From positions 829,001-893,000 of the forward strand of contig JACKPC010000002.1 in NCBI GenBank assembly GCA_024233835.1: a stretch of DNA of 64,000 nucleotides, read 5' to 3'. Each line of letters opens with the position of its first letter. Position 1 is the stretch's first letter. Origin of the DNA: Leptospiraceae bacterium. GTDB lineage: Bacteria; Spirochaetota; Leptospiria; Leptospirales; Leptospiraceae. The position numbers were made by a program, and so were the translations under genes. Below the pieces are notes generated by a model. That model searched no databases. It saw only the letters and a list, made by a program, of their open reading frames with translations, and was not told the DNA's origin. Shown here one piece after another: positions 43,663 through 52,628 of the stretch.

Positions 43663-44529
43663 CTATTCATCTTTCAGGAAAGATACTGCTATCATATCTC
43701 CCTGACCTGTTACTTTAACCAGATTATCGGCAACTGTTTTAAAAAACTGATACAGAAGACCTGCTTCCTTATTCGTAGTAAGACCGCTTCCATAGCTTAT
43801 CCAGGCATTTTTTTTAAAACCAATAGTTCGACATTGAGAAATAAGGCCTTCGAGAGAATAATAGTACAAATGTTCCGGAACATTCATAAACCTCCAATTA
43901 ACTCCCTGAAAAAAAGCCAAAAAACCATATCTACAGGTAGAAAGTATCATCCTCCCTCCCGGTTTTAAATGCCGATAAATCTTTTGTAAGGTTTCCTTTG
44001 GCTTATGTAAATGCTCAATAGAAGCCCAGAGAGTAATCAGGTCAAATTTTTCTTCAGTCTGTAAATCCCAATCCAAAAAATCCGCTCGATAAACTTCCAG
44101 TCCAAGTTTTTCTCTGGCAAATGCCACAGGTGCTTCAGCTATGTCTATACCTTTTGCTTTCCAGCCCCTGTCTTTCATGAAATCAACAAAATATCCAGCA
44201 GCACAACCAATATCCAGACTGGTTTTAATAGCAAGGCTTTCTTCCCATTCAAAGAACTTCAGGTCTTTTAGATTTAAGTTAAAAACACGGCTAATCTCGT
44301 TCTTTATCTTCTCCGAATAATAGTTGTCATAACCCCTGTCGGTTCTTTTTGTAAAATATTCATTAGAATAGTATTTTGCAACCTCTTCTTCTGAGGGCTG
44401 AGGGTTTACCTGCACTAAGCCACAAGATTTACACTTAACTACAGTAAATTCTTCTCCCTGTGAACTTTTTTTACGAAAAAGAGGAGAAAACTCATGATGA
44501 TTACAGTTATTACAGGGAATTAATTCCAT
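43663..44529 (-). CDS. Class I SAM-dependent methyltransferase with N-terminal zinc ribbon
   Basis: 288 aa. The N-terminal zinc ribbon has CNNCNHHEFSP and CKSCGLVQVNPQP, followed by YYSNEYF. The SAM site is TSLDIGCAAGYFVDFMKDRG, then FDLITLWASIEHLHKP and HLKPGGRMILSTCRYG. The zinc-ribbon plus methyltransferase form is common among enzymes acting on sugars or polyketide-like substrates. The target is unknown. Co-directional with dapL (98 bp downstream). Confidence 0.87.
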   Translation of the reverse strand: MELIPCNNCNHHEFSPLFRKKSSQGEEFTVVKCKSCGLVQVNPQPSEEEVAKYYSNEYFTKRTDRGYDNYYSEKIKNEISRVFNLNLKDLKFFEWEESLAIKTSLDIGCAAGYFVDFMKDRGWKAKGIDIAEAPVAFAREKLGLEVYRADFLDWDLQTEEKFDLITLWASIEHLHKPKETLQKIYRHLKPGGRMILSTCRYGFLAFFQGVNWRFMNVPEHLYYYSLEGLISQCRTIGFKKNAWISYGSGLTTNKEAGLLYQFFKTVADNLVKVTGQGDMIAVSFLKDE

Positions 44530-44627
44530 AGACCTGTCCTTTCAAATGGGATTTGTTCCCTTTTCTTTTTCGCGAGCCATCGGAGGCTCGCTTGCTCAAC
44601 AGAAAAAAACGAGGGCTTAGGAAAAAC

Positions 44628-45860
44628 TTAGAATTTGGCCTGTTTGAATCTCTCAACAGCTTCCTCAACCTGCTCTCTTTTTCCGAAAGCAGAAAGACGG
44701 AAATAACCCTCTCCAGAAGGTCCGAAGCCGGAACCCGGTGTTCCCACAACATTTGCTGATTCTAAAACTCTATCAAAAAATTCCCAGGATGTAGTTTTAT
44801 TAGGTGTTTTTAACCAGATATAAGGAGCATTCAAGCCTCCGTACACCTCAAAACCAATATCCTCCATACCCTGGCGAATAATAGATGCATTTTCCATATA
44901 ATATTCGATATTCCTGCGAATTTCCCCTTTTCCGGTCAGGGTATAGCAGGAAGCTGCTGCTTTCTGTATTATATACGGTACTCCGTTAAATTTAGTCGTA
45001 TGTCTTCGATTCCAGAGGGAATTAATGCTCGTTCTCTGGCCATTGCTGGTGTAGCCCATCAAAAGCTTGGGAATAACTGTGTAGGCACAACGGGTGCCTG
45101 TAAAACCTGCGGATTTGGAAAAAGAACGGAATTCAATGGCAACTTCCTTGGCTCCATCGATTTCAAAAATAGAATGAGGTAGAGTATCATCCTGGATAAA
45201 GGCTTCATAAGCTGCATCATATAAAATAATAGATTTATGCTGTCTTGCATATTCCACCCATTCAGCCAGTCTGTCACGGCTTATGGTAGTTCCGGTCGGG
45301 TTATTGGGATAACATAAATAAATCAGGTCGACTTTTTCCTTGGGAAATTCCGGTTCAAAGTTATTCTCCCTTGTGCAGGGCATATAAACTAAATTGGAAT
45401 AGCGTCCATCCGGTAAAGGTTCTCCTCCCCTACCCGCCATTACATTTGTATCGACATAAACCGGATAAACCGGGTCTGTAATAGCAACTTTCGCATTTAC
45501 AGGAAAAAGTTCCTGGATGTTTCCTGTATCACATTTAGAACCATCTGAAACAAAAACCTCGTCCTCTTCCAGTTTTACGCCAAGGCTGTTAAAATCATTT
45601 TTAATAATTTCTTGAATTAAAAAGCTATAGCCCTGCTCCGGGCCGTAACCATGAAAACCTTCGGTTGTTCCCATTTCTTCCGATGCTTCAACTAGAGCTT
45701 TTACAACAGTTCTGGGAAGGGGAAGAGTCACGTCTCCGATTCCGAGACGGATAATTTTTTTATCCGGATGCTTATCTGTAAAGCGTTTCACCCTTCGGTT
45801 GATTTCCGGGAATAAATACCCGGCTTTTAATTTTAGGAAATTTTCATTGATATTTGCCAT
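44628..45860 (-). CDS. dapL: LL-diaminopimelate aminotransferase
   Basis: 410 aa. Opens AGYLFPEINRRVKRF; GFHGYGPEQGYSFLIQEI; SDGSKCDTGNIQELF; LIYLCYPNNPTGTTISRD; PLP lysine in FRSFSKSAGFTGTRCAYT; and PGSGFGPSGEGYFRLSAFG at the end. Converts tetrahydrodipicolinate directly to LL-DAP in lysine and murein synthesis, the route known in Leptospira, Chlamydia and plants. Strong phylogenetic hint for the window. Starts 81 bp downstream of the pyrB stop. Confidence 0.95.
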   Translation of the reverse strand: MANINENFLKLKAGYLFPEINRRVKRFTDKHPDKKIIRLGIGDVTLPLPRTVVKALVEASEEMGTTEGFHGYGPEQGYSFLIQEIIKNDFNSLGVKLEEDEVFVSDGSKCDTGNIQELFPVNAKVAITDPVYPVYVDTNVMAGRGGEPLPDGRYSNLVYMPCTRENNFEPEFPKEKVDLIYLCYPNNPTGTTISRDRLAEWVEYARQHKSIILYDAAYEAFIQDDTLPHSIFEIDGAKEVAIEFRSFSKSAGFTGTRCAYTVIPKLLMGYTSNGQRTSINSLWNRRHTTKFNGVPYIIQKAAASCYTLTGKGEIRRNIEYYMENASIIRQGMEDIGFEVYGGLNAPYIWLKTPNKTTSWEFFDRVLESANVVGTPGSGFGPSGEGYFRLSAFGKREQVEEAVERFKQAKF

Positions 45861-45941
45861 GTTCGTCCCTTTCTTTTAATTTTCTTCCTGTTATGCCTGC
45901 TTCAAAGTTTTCTAATGCCTCTTTGTGTGTCCAGATTTTAT

Positions 45942-46886
45942 TCAAAATGCTTCTCCGGGAATTTCGACTCCGAGACAGAGACAGAGTAAGACCATCCTCA
46001 TATAAACTCCGTATTCAGCCTGCCGAAAATAAGCTGCTCCCGGCATCTCATCCACATCAGTAGATAATTCATCCACCCTCGGAAGCGGATGCAGGACAGT
46101 TGTTTCTTTTCTTGATGCCAGCAGGAGCTCTTTGTTTATTTTATAGGTTTGCTTCAGTTTACTGAATTCTTTGTGGTCAGAAAAGCGTTCTTCCTGAATT
46201 CGGGTCACATAAATCACATCGCAGTCCCAAATAGCCTTTATATCCGAAGTTTCTTCGTAGCGAATCGGATAACCTTCCAGCCCCTTCAGATAAGATTCAG
46301 GAAGCTTTAACTCCTCGGGTGAAATCAGGTACAGATAAATATTATAATTCCTGAGTAGATTAATCAAAGAGTGGATGGTTCTTCCGTATTTCAGATCTCC
46401 TACAAAACCAACACTCAGGCCCTCAAGAGTATTTTTCTCACTAATGATTGTATACAAATCCAGAAGTGCCTGGGTCGGATGCTGACCGGCTCCATCACCG
46501 GCATTAATGACCGGCATATTTACTGCACCGGCGGCAATCCGGGAAGATCCTTCTATAGGATGGCGGATTACAGCAATATCGGCGTAGGCCTCTATCATTT
46601 TCATAGTATCATAAAGAGTTTCCCCCTTGGAAATGGAAGAAAACTGAAAACCCACCGTAGAAATAACACGGCCCCCCAGCCTATGCATAGCGGCTTCAAA
46701 AGAAAGACGTGTGCGGGTAGAAGCTTCAAAAAAAAGAGAAGCTAAGAGTTTTCCATTAAGGATACCAAAAGCTTTTTTAGTCTCATGTAAACGCCTCATC
46801 TGACCGGTTTTTTTAATAAGGAAATCCAGATCCGCCTTGCTGAACTGTTCTGTATCGAGGATATTTTTATGCCCGAAAGTAGTCAT
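45942..46886 (-). CDS. pyrB: Aspartate carbamoyltransferase catalytic subunit
   Basis: 314 aa. Carbamoyl-phosphate site FEASTRTRLSFEAAMHRLGG and second motif GAGQHPTQALLDLYTI, plus VGFVGDLKYGRTIHSL and VLHPLPRVDELSTDVD. Catalyses the first committed step of pyrimidine synthesis. No regulatory pyrI subunit is present next to it. Upstream of dapL in the same direction. Confidence 0.95.
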   Translation of the reverse strand: MTTFGHKNILDTEQFSKADLDFLIKKTGQMRRLHETKKAFGILNGKLLASLFFEASTRTRLSFEAAMHRLGGRVISTVGFQFSSISKGETLYDTMKMIEAYADIAVIRHPIEGSSRIAAGAVNMPVINAGDGAGQHPTQALLDLYTIISEKNTLEGLSVGFVGDLKYGRTIHSLINLLRNYNIYLYLISPEELKLPESYLKGLEGYPIRYEETSDIKAIWDCDVIYVTRIQEERFSDHKEFSKLKQTYKINKELLLASRKETTVLHPLPRVDELSTDVDEMPGAAYFRQAEYGVYMRMVLLCLCLGVEIPGEAF

Positions 46887-47174
46887 ATTCCTTACAACTT
46901 CTTACAGGTAGAAATTATTTACAACCTCTTTACCGGATGGATGAAATTTATCTTTTCCGGTCTTCATGAAAAAACTCCGATAGGATCCGGGATTAAGGGT
47001 TGGAGCTTAGAAATTATCGAGCTGAACACGGACCTGGAAGGGGAATTTTTGCAGATATTTTCTCCAATAAAGGAATGCCAGGCATCCATCTGCAGGCGAT
47101 AAATCCTGGCTAAGGAACGCTAAGAAGAGTTAATTAGGCGTTCCTTATGATTTTTCATATTTCAAGAAACATAT
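46887..47174. other. Gap with an inverted repeat
   Basis: A 10-bp stem (TAAGGAACGC at 47111-47120 and its complement at 47138-47147, 17-base loop) lies between pyrB and the FecR gene. A 77-codon plus-strand frame here (46869-47102) overlaps the pyrB start and looks like a shadow. No T-run, so the hairpin is of uncertain role. Confidence 0.45.
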
Positions 47175-48251
47175 TTAATTCTTATCAATATTTTTCTTTA
47201 CTTCTTCTAAAGACTTCTCTAATTTCTTTAATTTCTTAGAAAATTCCTGTAGGCTATCTTTTATCTTTCTGCCATTTTCATCAGATGCTTTTACTGTTTC
47301 TCTTTTTCTTTTAAGGGTATCTATTTCAGAATTCAATAGTTCTAGTTTTTTACCGGTTTCAGTCCTTTCTTTCACAAGGGTACTTTCTATCCTGTCATAT
47401 CTTTGTTCTGCCTGCTTATTTTTTTCCCGTTCCTCCCTTAACTCTCTTTTCAGACTATTAATCAGACCGAGATGCTTTCTCTCTTTATTCCTTTCTGTCA
47501 GGATCGATTGAAACCTTTCTAAATCTTTTATAAAATTTAAGTTTATAGGAATAAGTTCATCATATATTTCGTGTTTCTTTATATAGACACGATCATCCAG
47601 TTTATTTACTTGTAAGGCCTTTTGGCTGGATGAAGACGCATCTTCTTCTTTATAATATTCCTGACTTGTCTTTTTGGATACATCCAAATAGCCCCCCTTC
47701 TTTACCGATACTTTATTTCTTTCTAATGAATCAATTATACCCTTTAGCTTCGGATCTTGAGAAGCTGGATTCGTATCAGGATTTTCAATTTCTTGAACTC
47801 GAAGCCTCGAACTCACCTCTCCTTCCAGAGTCACTATTTTATTATCTCCATTACTCGGTGCCTCCACTTCAAATTTGGTACCCCGAACACCCGCAACACT
47901 GGTTGGGGAAATCACTTCTAAACTACCGGCTTTTAATTTATCCACATTGAACATTGCTCTTCCCGATTTGACTTCCACACGGTATTTACCGGAGTTCTCG
48001 TTCAATTTAAAACTGGTATTTTCCTTTAACCTCACTACAACCGGAGATTCGGAGTTTAAAAACTGTAATTCGCAGGAAGAACGAATTTGAGTTGTAAGAA
48101 TATCTCTATCCGAAATCTTATCTCCAATACGAACTCTCCGAGTTTCGTTTACATAAACCTTTCCTTTTGCAAATAAAATTACAGCTACGTCTTTCGCCCA
48201 AAGAGTAGAAAAACCGAAAAAAAACAGGAATAAAAACATTTTTCTCAGCAT
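47175..48251 (-). CDS. FecR-domain exported protein with coiled-coil tail
   Basis: 358 aa. Signal peptide (MLRKMFLFLFFFGFSTLWAK), then a FecR domain (KVYVNETRRVRIGDKISD, IRSSCELQFLNSESPVVV, EVISPTSVAGVRGTKFEVEA). In this setting such domains are structural rather than iron-signalling. Residues about 235-355 are a long charged coiled coil. Periplasmic, possibly peptidoglycan- or complex-associated. Its start is divergent from the ankyrin gene with 121 bp between them. Confidence 0.85.
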   Translation of the reverse strand: MLRKMFLFLFFFGFSTLWAKDVAVILFAKGKVYVNETRRVRIGDKISDRDILTTQIRSSCELQFLNSESPVVVRLKENTSFKLNENSGKYRVEVKSGRAMFNVDKLKAGSLEVISPTSVAGVRGTKFEVEAPSNGDNKIVTLEGEVSSRLRVQEIENPDTNPASQDPKLKGIIDSLERNKVSVKKGGYLDVSKKTSQEYYKEEDASSSSQKALQVNKLDDRVYIKKHEIYDELIPINLNFIKDLERFQSILTERNKERKHLGLINSLKRELREEREKNKQAEQRYDRIESTLVKERTETGKKLELLNSEIDTLKRKRETVKASDENGRKIKDSLQEFSKKLKKLEKSLEEVKKNIDKN

Positions 48252-48372
48252 ACCGTTTATACCTCCGTATATTTATCATCCTAAGAAAATAAACATATAG
48301 AGAAAGTTCTTTTTTCATTTTTATATTTTTTTGTACTTGTCGAAATCTTTTGAAGTCCTACAGAATCATCTT

Positions 48373-49704
48373 ATGACACTCACTAAAATGATCAGTATTT
48401 CTGTCCTTCTTCTGGGTATTCAAAATCTTCATTCACAATCCGTAACAGAAGAGCTTTTACAGGCTTCAAAGAATGGGGGAATAGACGGAATAGTTAATGC
48501 TTTAAAAAAAGGGGCCGATATTAACGCAAAAGACCCGGATATCCGTTCAGGACTTCATTACGCATCTAAAGCTGGAAATGAAAAGTTAGTTCATTTTTTC
48601 CTGGAAAAAAATGCAGACATTCATGCAAAAGATATCTTCGACAGAACTCCTGCTCATGAAGCCGCTTCCAAAGGATATTCTAAAATTCTACAACTTTTAT
48701 CCGATAAGGGTGCCGATCTAAATGCAAAAGACTTATACGGTAAAACTCCTATATTACTGGCTGCTGAATTAGCTCCTACAAATAAACTATCTGAAACCCT
48801 ACAATTACTGATTCAAAAAAAAGCAGAACTCAATACTACGGATAGAGACGGGGTTTCAAGCATACACGCACTGACAGCAAGGGCAGATAAGCCCGCCCTC
48901 TCTCTTATGATTCAATCTAAAGCAGATTTGGATCTCCAGGATAAAGATGGAAAAACAGCACTTTTCTATGCGATCGAAAAACTGGACGGTAATCAATCTA
49001 CAGAAATTGCGGAACTTCTCATAAAAGCAGGATCTAAAATACAAGTAGAAGATAGGGAAAGCTTAAGTCCACTCCATGTTGCCGTACAAAAAGATAACGA
49101 AGCACTGGTGAAGCTTCTTATAGAAAACAAGGCAGATGTAAATGCTGAAGACTTTTCAGGTCAAACCCCTATTTTTCTCGTCAAAAGCGAAAAAATAGCT
49201 GCATTCCTTTTAAGTAAAGGTGCAAAGGTAAATATATCAGATAAAGACAGTTCGACTCCTCTTCATCTCACGAATCATGTAGAAATTGCAAAACTCATGT
49301 TAGAAAAAGGAGCCAAAGTGAATGAAAAGGATAGTACAGGCGTATACCCCATACACTATGCGGCTATTAAAGGAAATATATCTTTACTCAACTTCCTCAT
49401 TAATCAAAAAGCAGATATCAATGTAAAAGACAGTGACGGAAGAACTCCTCTGCATGGAGCAGCTAAATACGGTCATTTACAAGCCGTAAAGATTTTACTC
49501 GAAGCAGGTGCGAATATAAATTCAACAGATATTGAGAATAAAACGGCTCTATACGAAGCCGCAGCCTTCAAACATGCGGATATTGTAAAATTCTTATTAT
49601 CGAAAAAAGCAAATCCTGCACTAAAAGATGAGTATGGAAAAACAGCTTACGAAACTGCCCTTAGATTGGGACATCAGGAAGTAATTCAAGCTTTTAAAGA
49701 ATAA
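48373..49704 (+). CDS. Exported ankyrin-repeat protein
   Basis: 443 aa from ATG 48373 (a second in-frame ATG at 48388 starts MISISVLLLG; a TTG-led frame from 48331 is unlikely). Signal peptide ending LHSQS. About twelve ankyrin repeats of 33 residues, many with the canonical 'G-TPLH-A---G--..-LL--GADIN-KD' pattern (for example DGRTPLHGAAKYGHLQAVKI). Ankyrin stacks bind protein partners; the signal peptide places it in the periplasm. It is followed 18 bases later by a lipoprotein gene. Confidence 0.93.
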   Translation: MTLTKMISISVLLLGIQNLHSQSVTEELLQASKNGGIDGIVNALKKGADINAKDPDIRSGLHYASKAGNEKLVHFFLEKNADIHAKDIFDRTPAHEAASKGYSKILQLLSDKGADLNAKDLYGKTPILLAAELAPTNKLSETLQLLIQKKAELNTTDRDGVSSIHALTARADKPALSLMIQSKADLDLQDKDGKTALFYAIEKLDGNQSTEIAELLIKAGSKIQVEDRESLSPLHVAVQKDNEALVKLLIENKADVNAEDFSGQTPIFLVKSEKIAAFLLSKGAKVNISDKDSSTPLHLTNHVEIAKLMLEKGAKVNEKDSTGVYPIHYAAIKGNISLLNFLINQKADINVKDSDGRTPLHGAAKYGHLQAVKILLEAGANINSTDIENKTALYEAAAFKHADIVKFLLSKKANPALKDEYGKTAYETALRLGHQEVIQAFKE

Positions 49705-49722
49705 TATAAAAACGAGGTATTT

Positions 49723-50157
49723 ATGAAAAAACTAATTTTATTTATTTTAACTTTTTTAATTTTTATAGGATGCAGCAGTTCGGATAAAAAAGGAAGTTCC
49801 GGCTGTGAAGGTGAACCTTCTCGAAAAGAAGAAGATAAACTGATCAAACAGGTATTTCCCTGTAGTATCGGAAATGGACTTAACGAGTTAATTTGTGAGA
49901 TTCCCGGTGAAGATATTAATTTATTAGATAATAAGAATACATTAAATATCTTAAATACTTCCGGGCAAGCAGGTAAATTAGAAGAGAAAGTAAAGAAACT
50001 CACAAACTTGAGGCCGAGCAAAGAAAGTTTAAGTGCAGCCAAATACAGGAATTGCATGTTGATGGGAAGAAAGGTAATAGAAGAAAAAGTATATATAGAA
50101 ACAGATACAGTTATAAATCAAGCAATAAGTGAACTATACGAAAAGAAAGAAAAATAA
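49723..50157 (+). CDS. Small lipoprotein
   Basis: 144 aa. ATG 49723 with a GAGG site in AACGAGGTATTT. Lipobox FIGCSSSDKK at residues 14-23 after a hydrophobic core (ILFILTFLIFIGC). The rest is charged and has no family signature. Two cysteines (ASP-like CEGEPS and CSIGNG) could form a disulfide. Probably an outer- or inner-membrane lipoprotein co-expressed with the ankyrin protein. Confidence 0.7.
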   Translation: MKKLILFILTFLIFIGCSSSDKKGSSGCEGEPSRKEEDKLIKQVFPCSIGNGLNELICEIPGEDINLLDNKNTLNILNTSGQAGKLEEKVKKLTNLRPSKESLSAAKYRNCMLMGRKVIEEKVYIETDTVINQAISELYEKKEK

Positions 50158-50216
50158 CTTTCAATTTGAAAGTAACAAACTTGAAGATTTCTCGGAAATA
50201 GAAATTCTGGTAAAAT

Positions 50217-51152
50217 ATGAAGATAGCTTATTTCGGAACCCCGGAGCATTCTGCGTATCTCCTGCAAAAAATCTTAGATGAAGGAATAGAAGTCGTTTTT
50301 GTAGTAACCAATCCGGATAAACCGAGAGGAAGAAAGAAAATCCCCTCTCCTTCACCGGTAAAAGAAGTTGCCCTAAAGGCAAACTTACCTGTTCTACAAT
50401 TTCCATCAATGAAACTTCCGCAAGCCATTCAGGCAGTTCAAAACTACCAGGCAGATCTCTTTGTAGTTTTTGCCTTTGGGGGCATCTTACCGGAAGATAT
50501 TTTTGAGTATCCTTCCGGTGGTTCAATTAATCTACACGGAAGCCTCTTACCTGAATACAGAGGAGCCTCACCGGTTCAAGCCGCTCTTCTTGATGGCAAA
50601 ACAGAAACCGGTTACAGCATTCAATATCTTGCCAGAGATGTTGACTCAGGAGATGTAATTACTTCAGAAGTCATACCCATATTGGACAATGACAATTCTG
50701 AAACTCTTTTAAAGCGCATCACAGAAAAAGGAAGTGAAGCAATTCTAAAGCTTTTAAAAAACCCGGTAAATGGAAGGTATCCAGCAAAACCCCAGGATCA
50801 CGAAAAGGCCAGCCATTGCAAAAAAATTAAACCGGAAGACCGAAAGCTGGATTTTTCAGGCTCGGCGTTAAGCCTTCATAACCGAATCCGAGCCTTTGCT
50901 CCGGAAAAGACCTGCTATTTTTTATTCCGCAATAAAAGAATCAATATTTATGAATCAATGCTTCTTTCGGAAAAGCCAGAAGGTCTGAAAACAGGTGAAC
51001 TATTTTGTCCGGACAAAAAAACACTTGCCATTACATGCGGAGACGGAAATCTTCTTTCTTTGATTAAAATTCAACCGGAAAACAAGAACCCCATGCAAAC
51101 CCTTGATTTTATCAATGGTTTTAAACCACAGACAGGAGAAAAAGCCCTTTGA
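50217..51152 (+). CDS. fmt: Methionyl-tRNA formyltransferase
   Basis: 311 aa. N-terminal IAYFGTPEHSAYLLQKILDE; formyl-donor site GRKKIPSPSPVKEVALKANL; catalytic triad in INLHGSLLPEYRGASPVQAA (Asn, His) and the Asp of ARDVDSGDVI. Puts the formyl group on initiator Met-tRNA. It overlaps the next gene by four bases, an ATGA-type coupling with the PASTA protein. Confidence 0.95.
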   Translation: MKIAYFGTPEHSAYLLQKILDEGIEVVFVVTNPDKPRGRKKIPSPSPVKEVALKANLPVLQFPSMKLPQAIQAVQNYQADLFVVFAFGGILPEDIFEYPSGGSINLHGSLLPEYRGASPVQAALLDGKTETGYSIQYLARDVDSGDVITSEVIPILDNDNSETLLKRITEKGSEAILKLLKNPVNGRYPAKPQDHEKASHCKKIKPEDRKLDFSGSALSLHNRIRAFAPEKTCYFLFRNKRINIYESMLLSEKPEGLKTGELFCPDKKTLAITCGDGNLLSLIKIQPENKNPMQTLDFINGFKPQTGEKAL

Positions 51153-52312
51153 GTTCCAAACCTTTTATTGAAAAATTGAAACCTTTTTTAGGTCCTTTTG
51201 TTTTTATCAGTGCCAGCTTACTGGTCTTCTTTTTTGCAGCCTTCACAATCGTTCTTTTCCGAACAAAAGGTTCCAATAAAATTACCATGCCCAAACTAAT
51301 TGGTCGGTCTTATTTAGAGGTTCATAACGAATTAAGCCGCTTAAGACTTAAAATCAAATTAGAAAATGAATGGTATCCCGACAAAATGCATGGAACCATT
51401 CTTTCACAGTCTATTCCTCCGGGTAAACCCGTTGAAGTAGGAAGTAAGCTTTTTTTAAAAGTTAATATATCAGAGAATCAGATAAACATTCCTAAACTGG
51501 TCGGCCAGCACCTCGACAATGCAAAAGCGATTTTAAAAAATGTAGTTTCTACATCCGGAGGACCACCGGTAAGTCTCGAAATTGGAGGGATTACCTATAT
51601 ACCGGCAGATGCGAATCACCAGGCGGATAAGGTTATCAGCCAGATTCCGGAACCGGGAAAAATAAGCTCAACAAAGGAAAAAGTTTTTTTACTGGTTACA
51701 GAGCCAGCCGTAAAGAAGAAGGGAGAGGCAGAAAATCAATCCTACAACGGTCAAGTTTTTCCTGTAGTAGCGAAAGCCTTAAACCTTCGTGCTAAAAAAT
51801 GGAAATTAAGAACAGTTGTAAAAACTGAGAATATAGATGAAAATGCGAAAATTAAAGCCTATGAGGAAAAAGATGGAATCTACTATTTTGATGTTTTCTT
51901 CTATACTTCTTCCAAAAAAACCGAGAGCGGATTTGAGCTTTTAAGTATAAAATCTCCTGAAACCGGCAAGCTAAATGTAGAACTTGAAACTCTTTCTTTA
52001 GAGAAAAAATACGAAAAAAACATACTCGAAAAAATGTCAGATTCTCTTAGTAATTTATTCTCAAAGAAAAAAGAGAAACCGGAAGGAGAAGAAGTTCCGG
52101 AAATTATCGAACCCAAAGCAGATGAAGATAAAAATAGCAAAGAAGAACCGGAAATAGTCAATAAAAACATAGATGAATTACTCAGTCAGACCGATTTCAA
52201 CAAAGATGAAAGTCTTAACCTTATTTTTTATAGAGTAGGAGAAGTTGAATTAAGAGTGCTAAACCAGGATAAGAAAGTTCTTTTTAAGGAAGCATTCAAG
52301 AGTGATATTTAA
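51149..52312 (+). CDS. Membrane-anchored PASTA-domain protein
   Basis: 387 aa, no kinase domain. One N-terminal helix (FVFISASLLVFFFAAFTIVL), then two PASTA domains: MPKLIGRSYLEVHNELSRLR with DKMHGTILSQSIPPGKPVEV, and IPKLVGQHLDNAKAILK with ADKVISQIPEPGKISS. The C-terminal half is charged and has an acidic stretch (KEKPEGEEVPEIIEPKADED). PASTA domains bind peptidoglycan or beta-lactam-like ligands. Here the protein would act as an extracytoplasmic cell-wall sensor or division factor without its own kinase. Confidence 0.88.
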   Translation: MSSKPFIEKLKPFLGPFVFISASLLVFFFAAFTIVLFRTKGSNKITMPKLIGRSYLEVHNELSRLRLKIKLENEWYPDKMHGTILSQSIPPGKPVEVGSKLFLKVNISENQINIPKLVGQHLDNAKAILKNVVSTSGGPPVSLEIGGITYIPADANHQADKVISQIPEPGKISSTKEKVFLLVTEPAVKKKGEAENQSYNGQVFPVVAKALNLRAKKWKLRTVVKTENIDENAKIKAYEEKDGIYYFDVFFYTSSKKTESGFELLSIKSPETGKLNVELETLSLEKKYEKNILEKMSDSLSNLFSKKKEKPEGEEVPEIIEPKADEDKNSKEEPEIVNKNIDELLSQTDFNKDESLNLIFYRVGEVELRVLNQDKKVLFKEAFKSDI

Positions 52313-52315
52313 TAA

Positions 52316-52404
<89 letters not shown>

Positions 52405-52628
52405 TTTTCAATAAAGCAAACATTTCATCTATACCACTTTCTGTCAAATTATTTTCCAAACTGCTGAGATGAATAAACTTAGTAAAAGTTCTATTACAAA
52501 TAAAGAAATCTTGATTTTTCCCCAAATTCAAATAAAACTTATTTTATTAATAATGAGCTTTTTATAGTATAGTTATAGTAGAAAACCGATTAAAAAAGCA
52601 AGAAATAAGGAACCTCTACAATAATTCA

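Noticed and set aside
44572..44591. GCGAGCC/GGCTCGC hairpin as terminator of dapL
   Set aside because: No U-run follows in the direction of transcription.
46869..47102. 77-codon plus-strand gene
   Set aside because: It overlaps the pyrB start on the other strand, has no ribosome site and no recognisable family.
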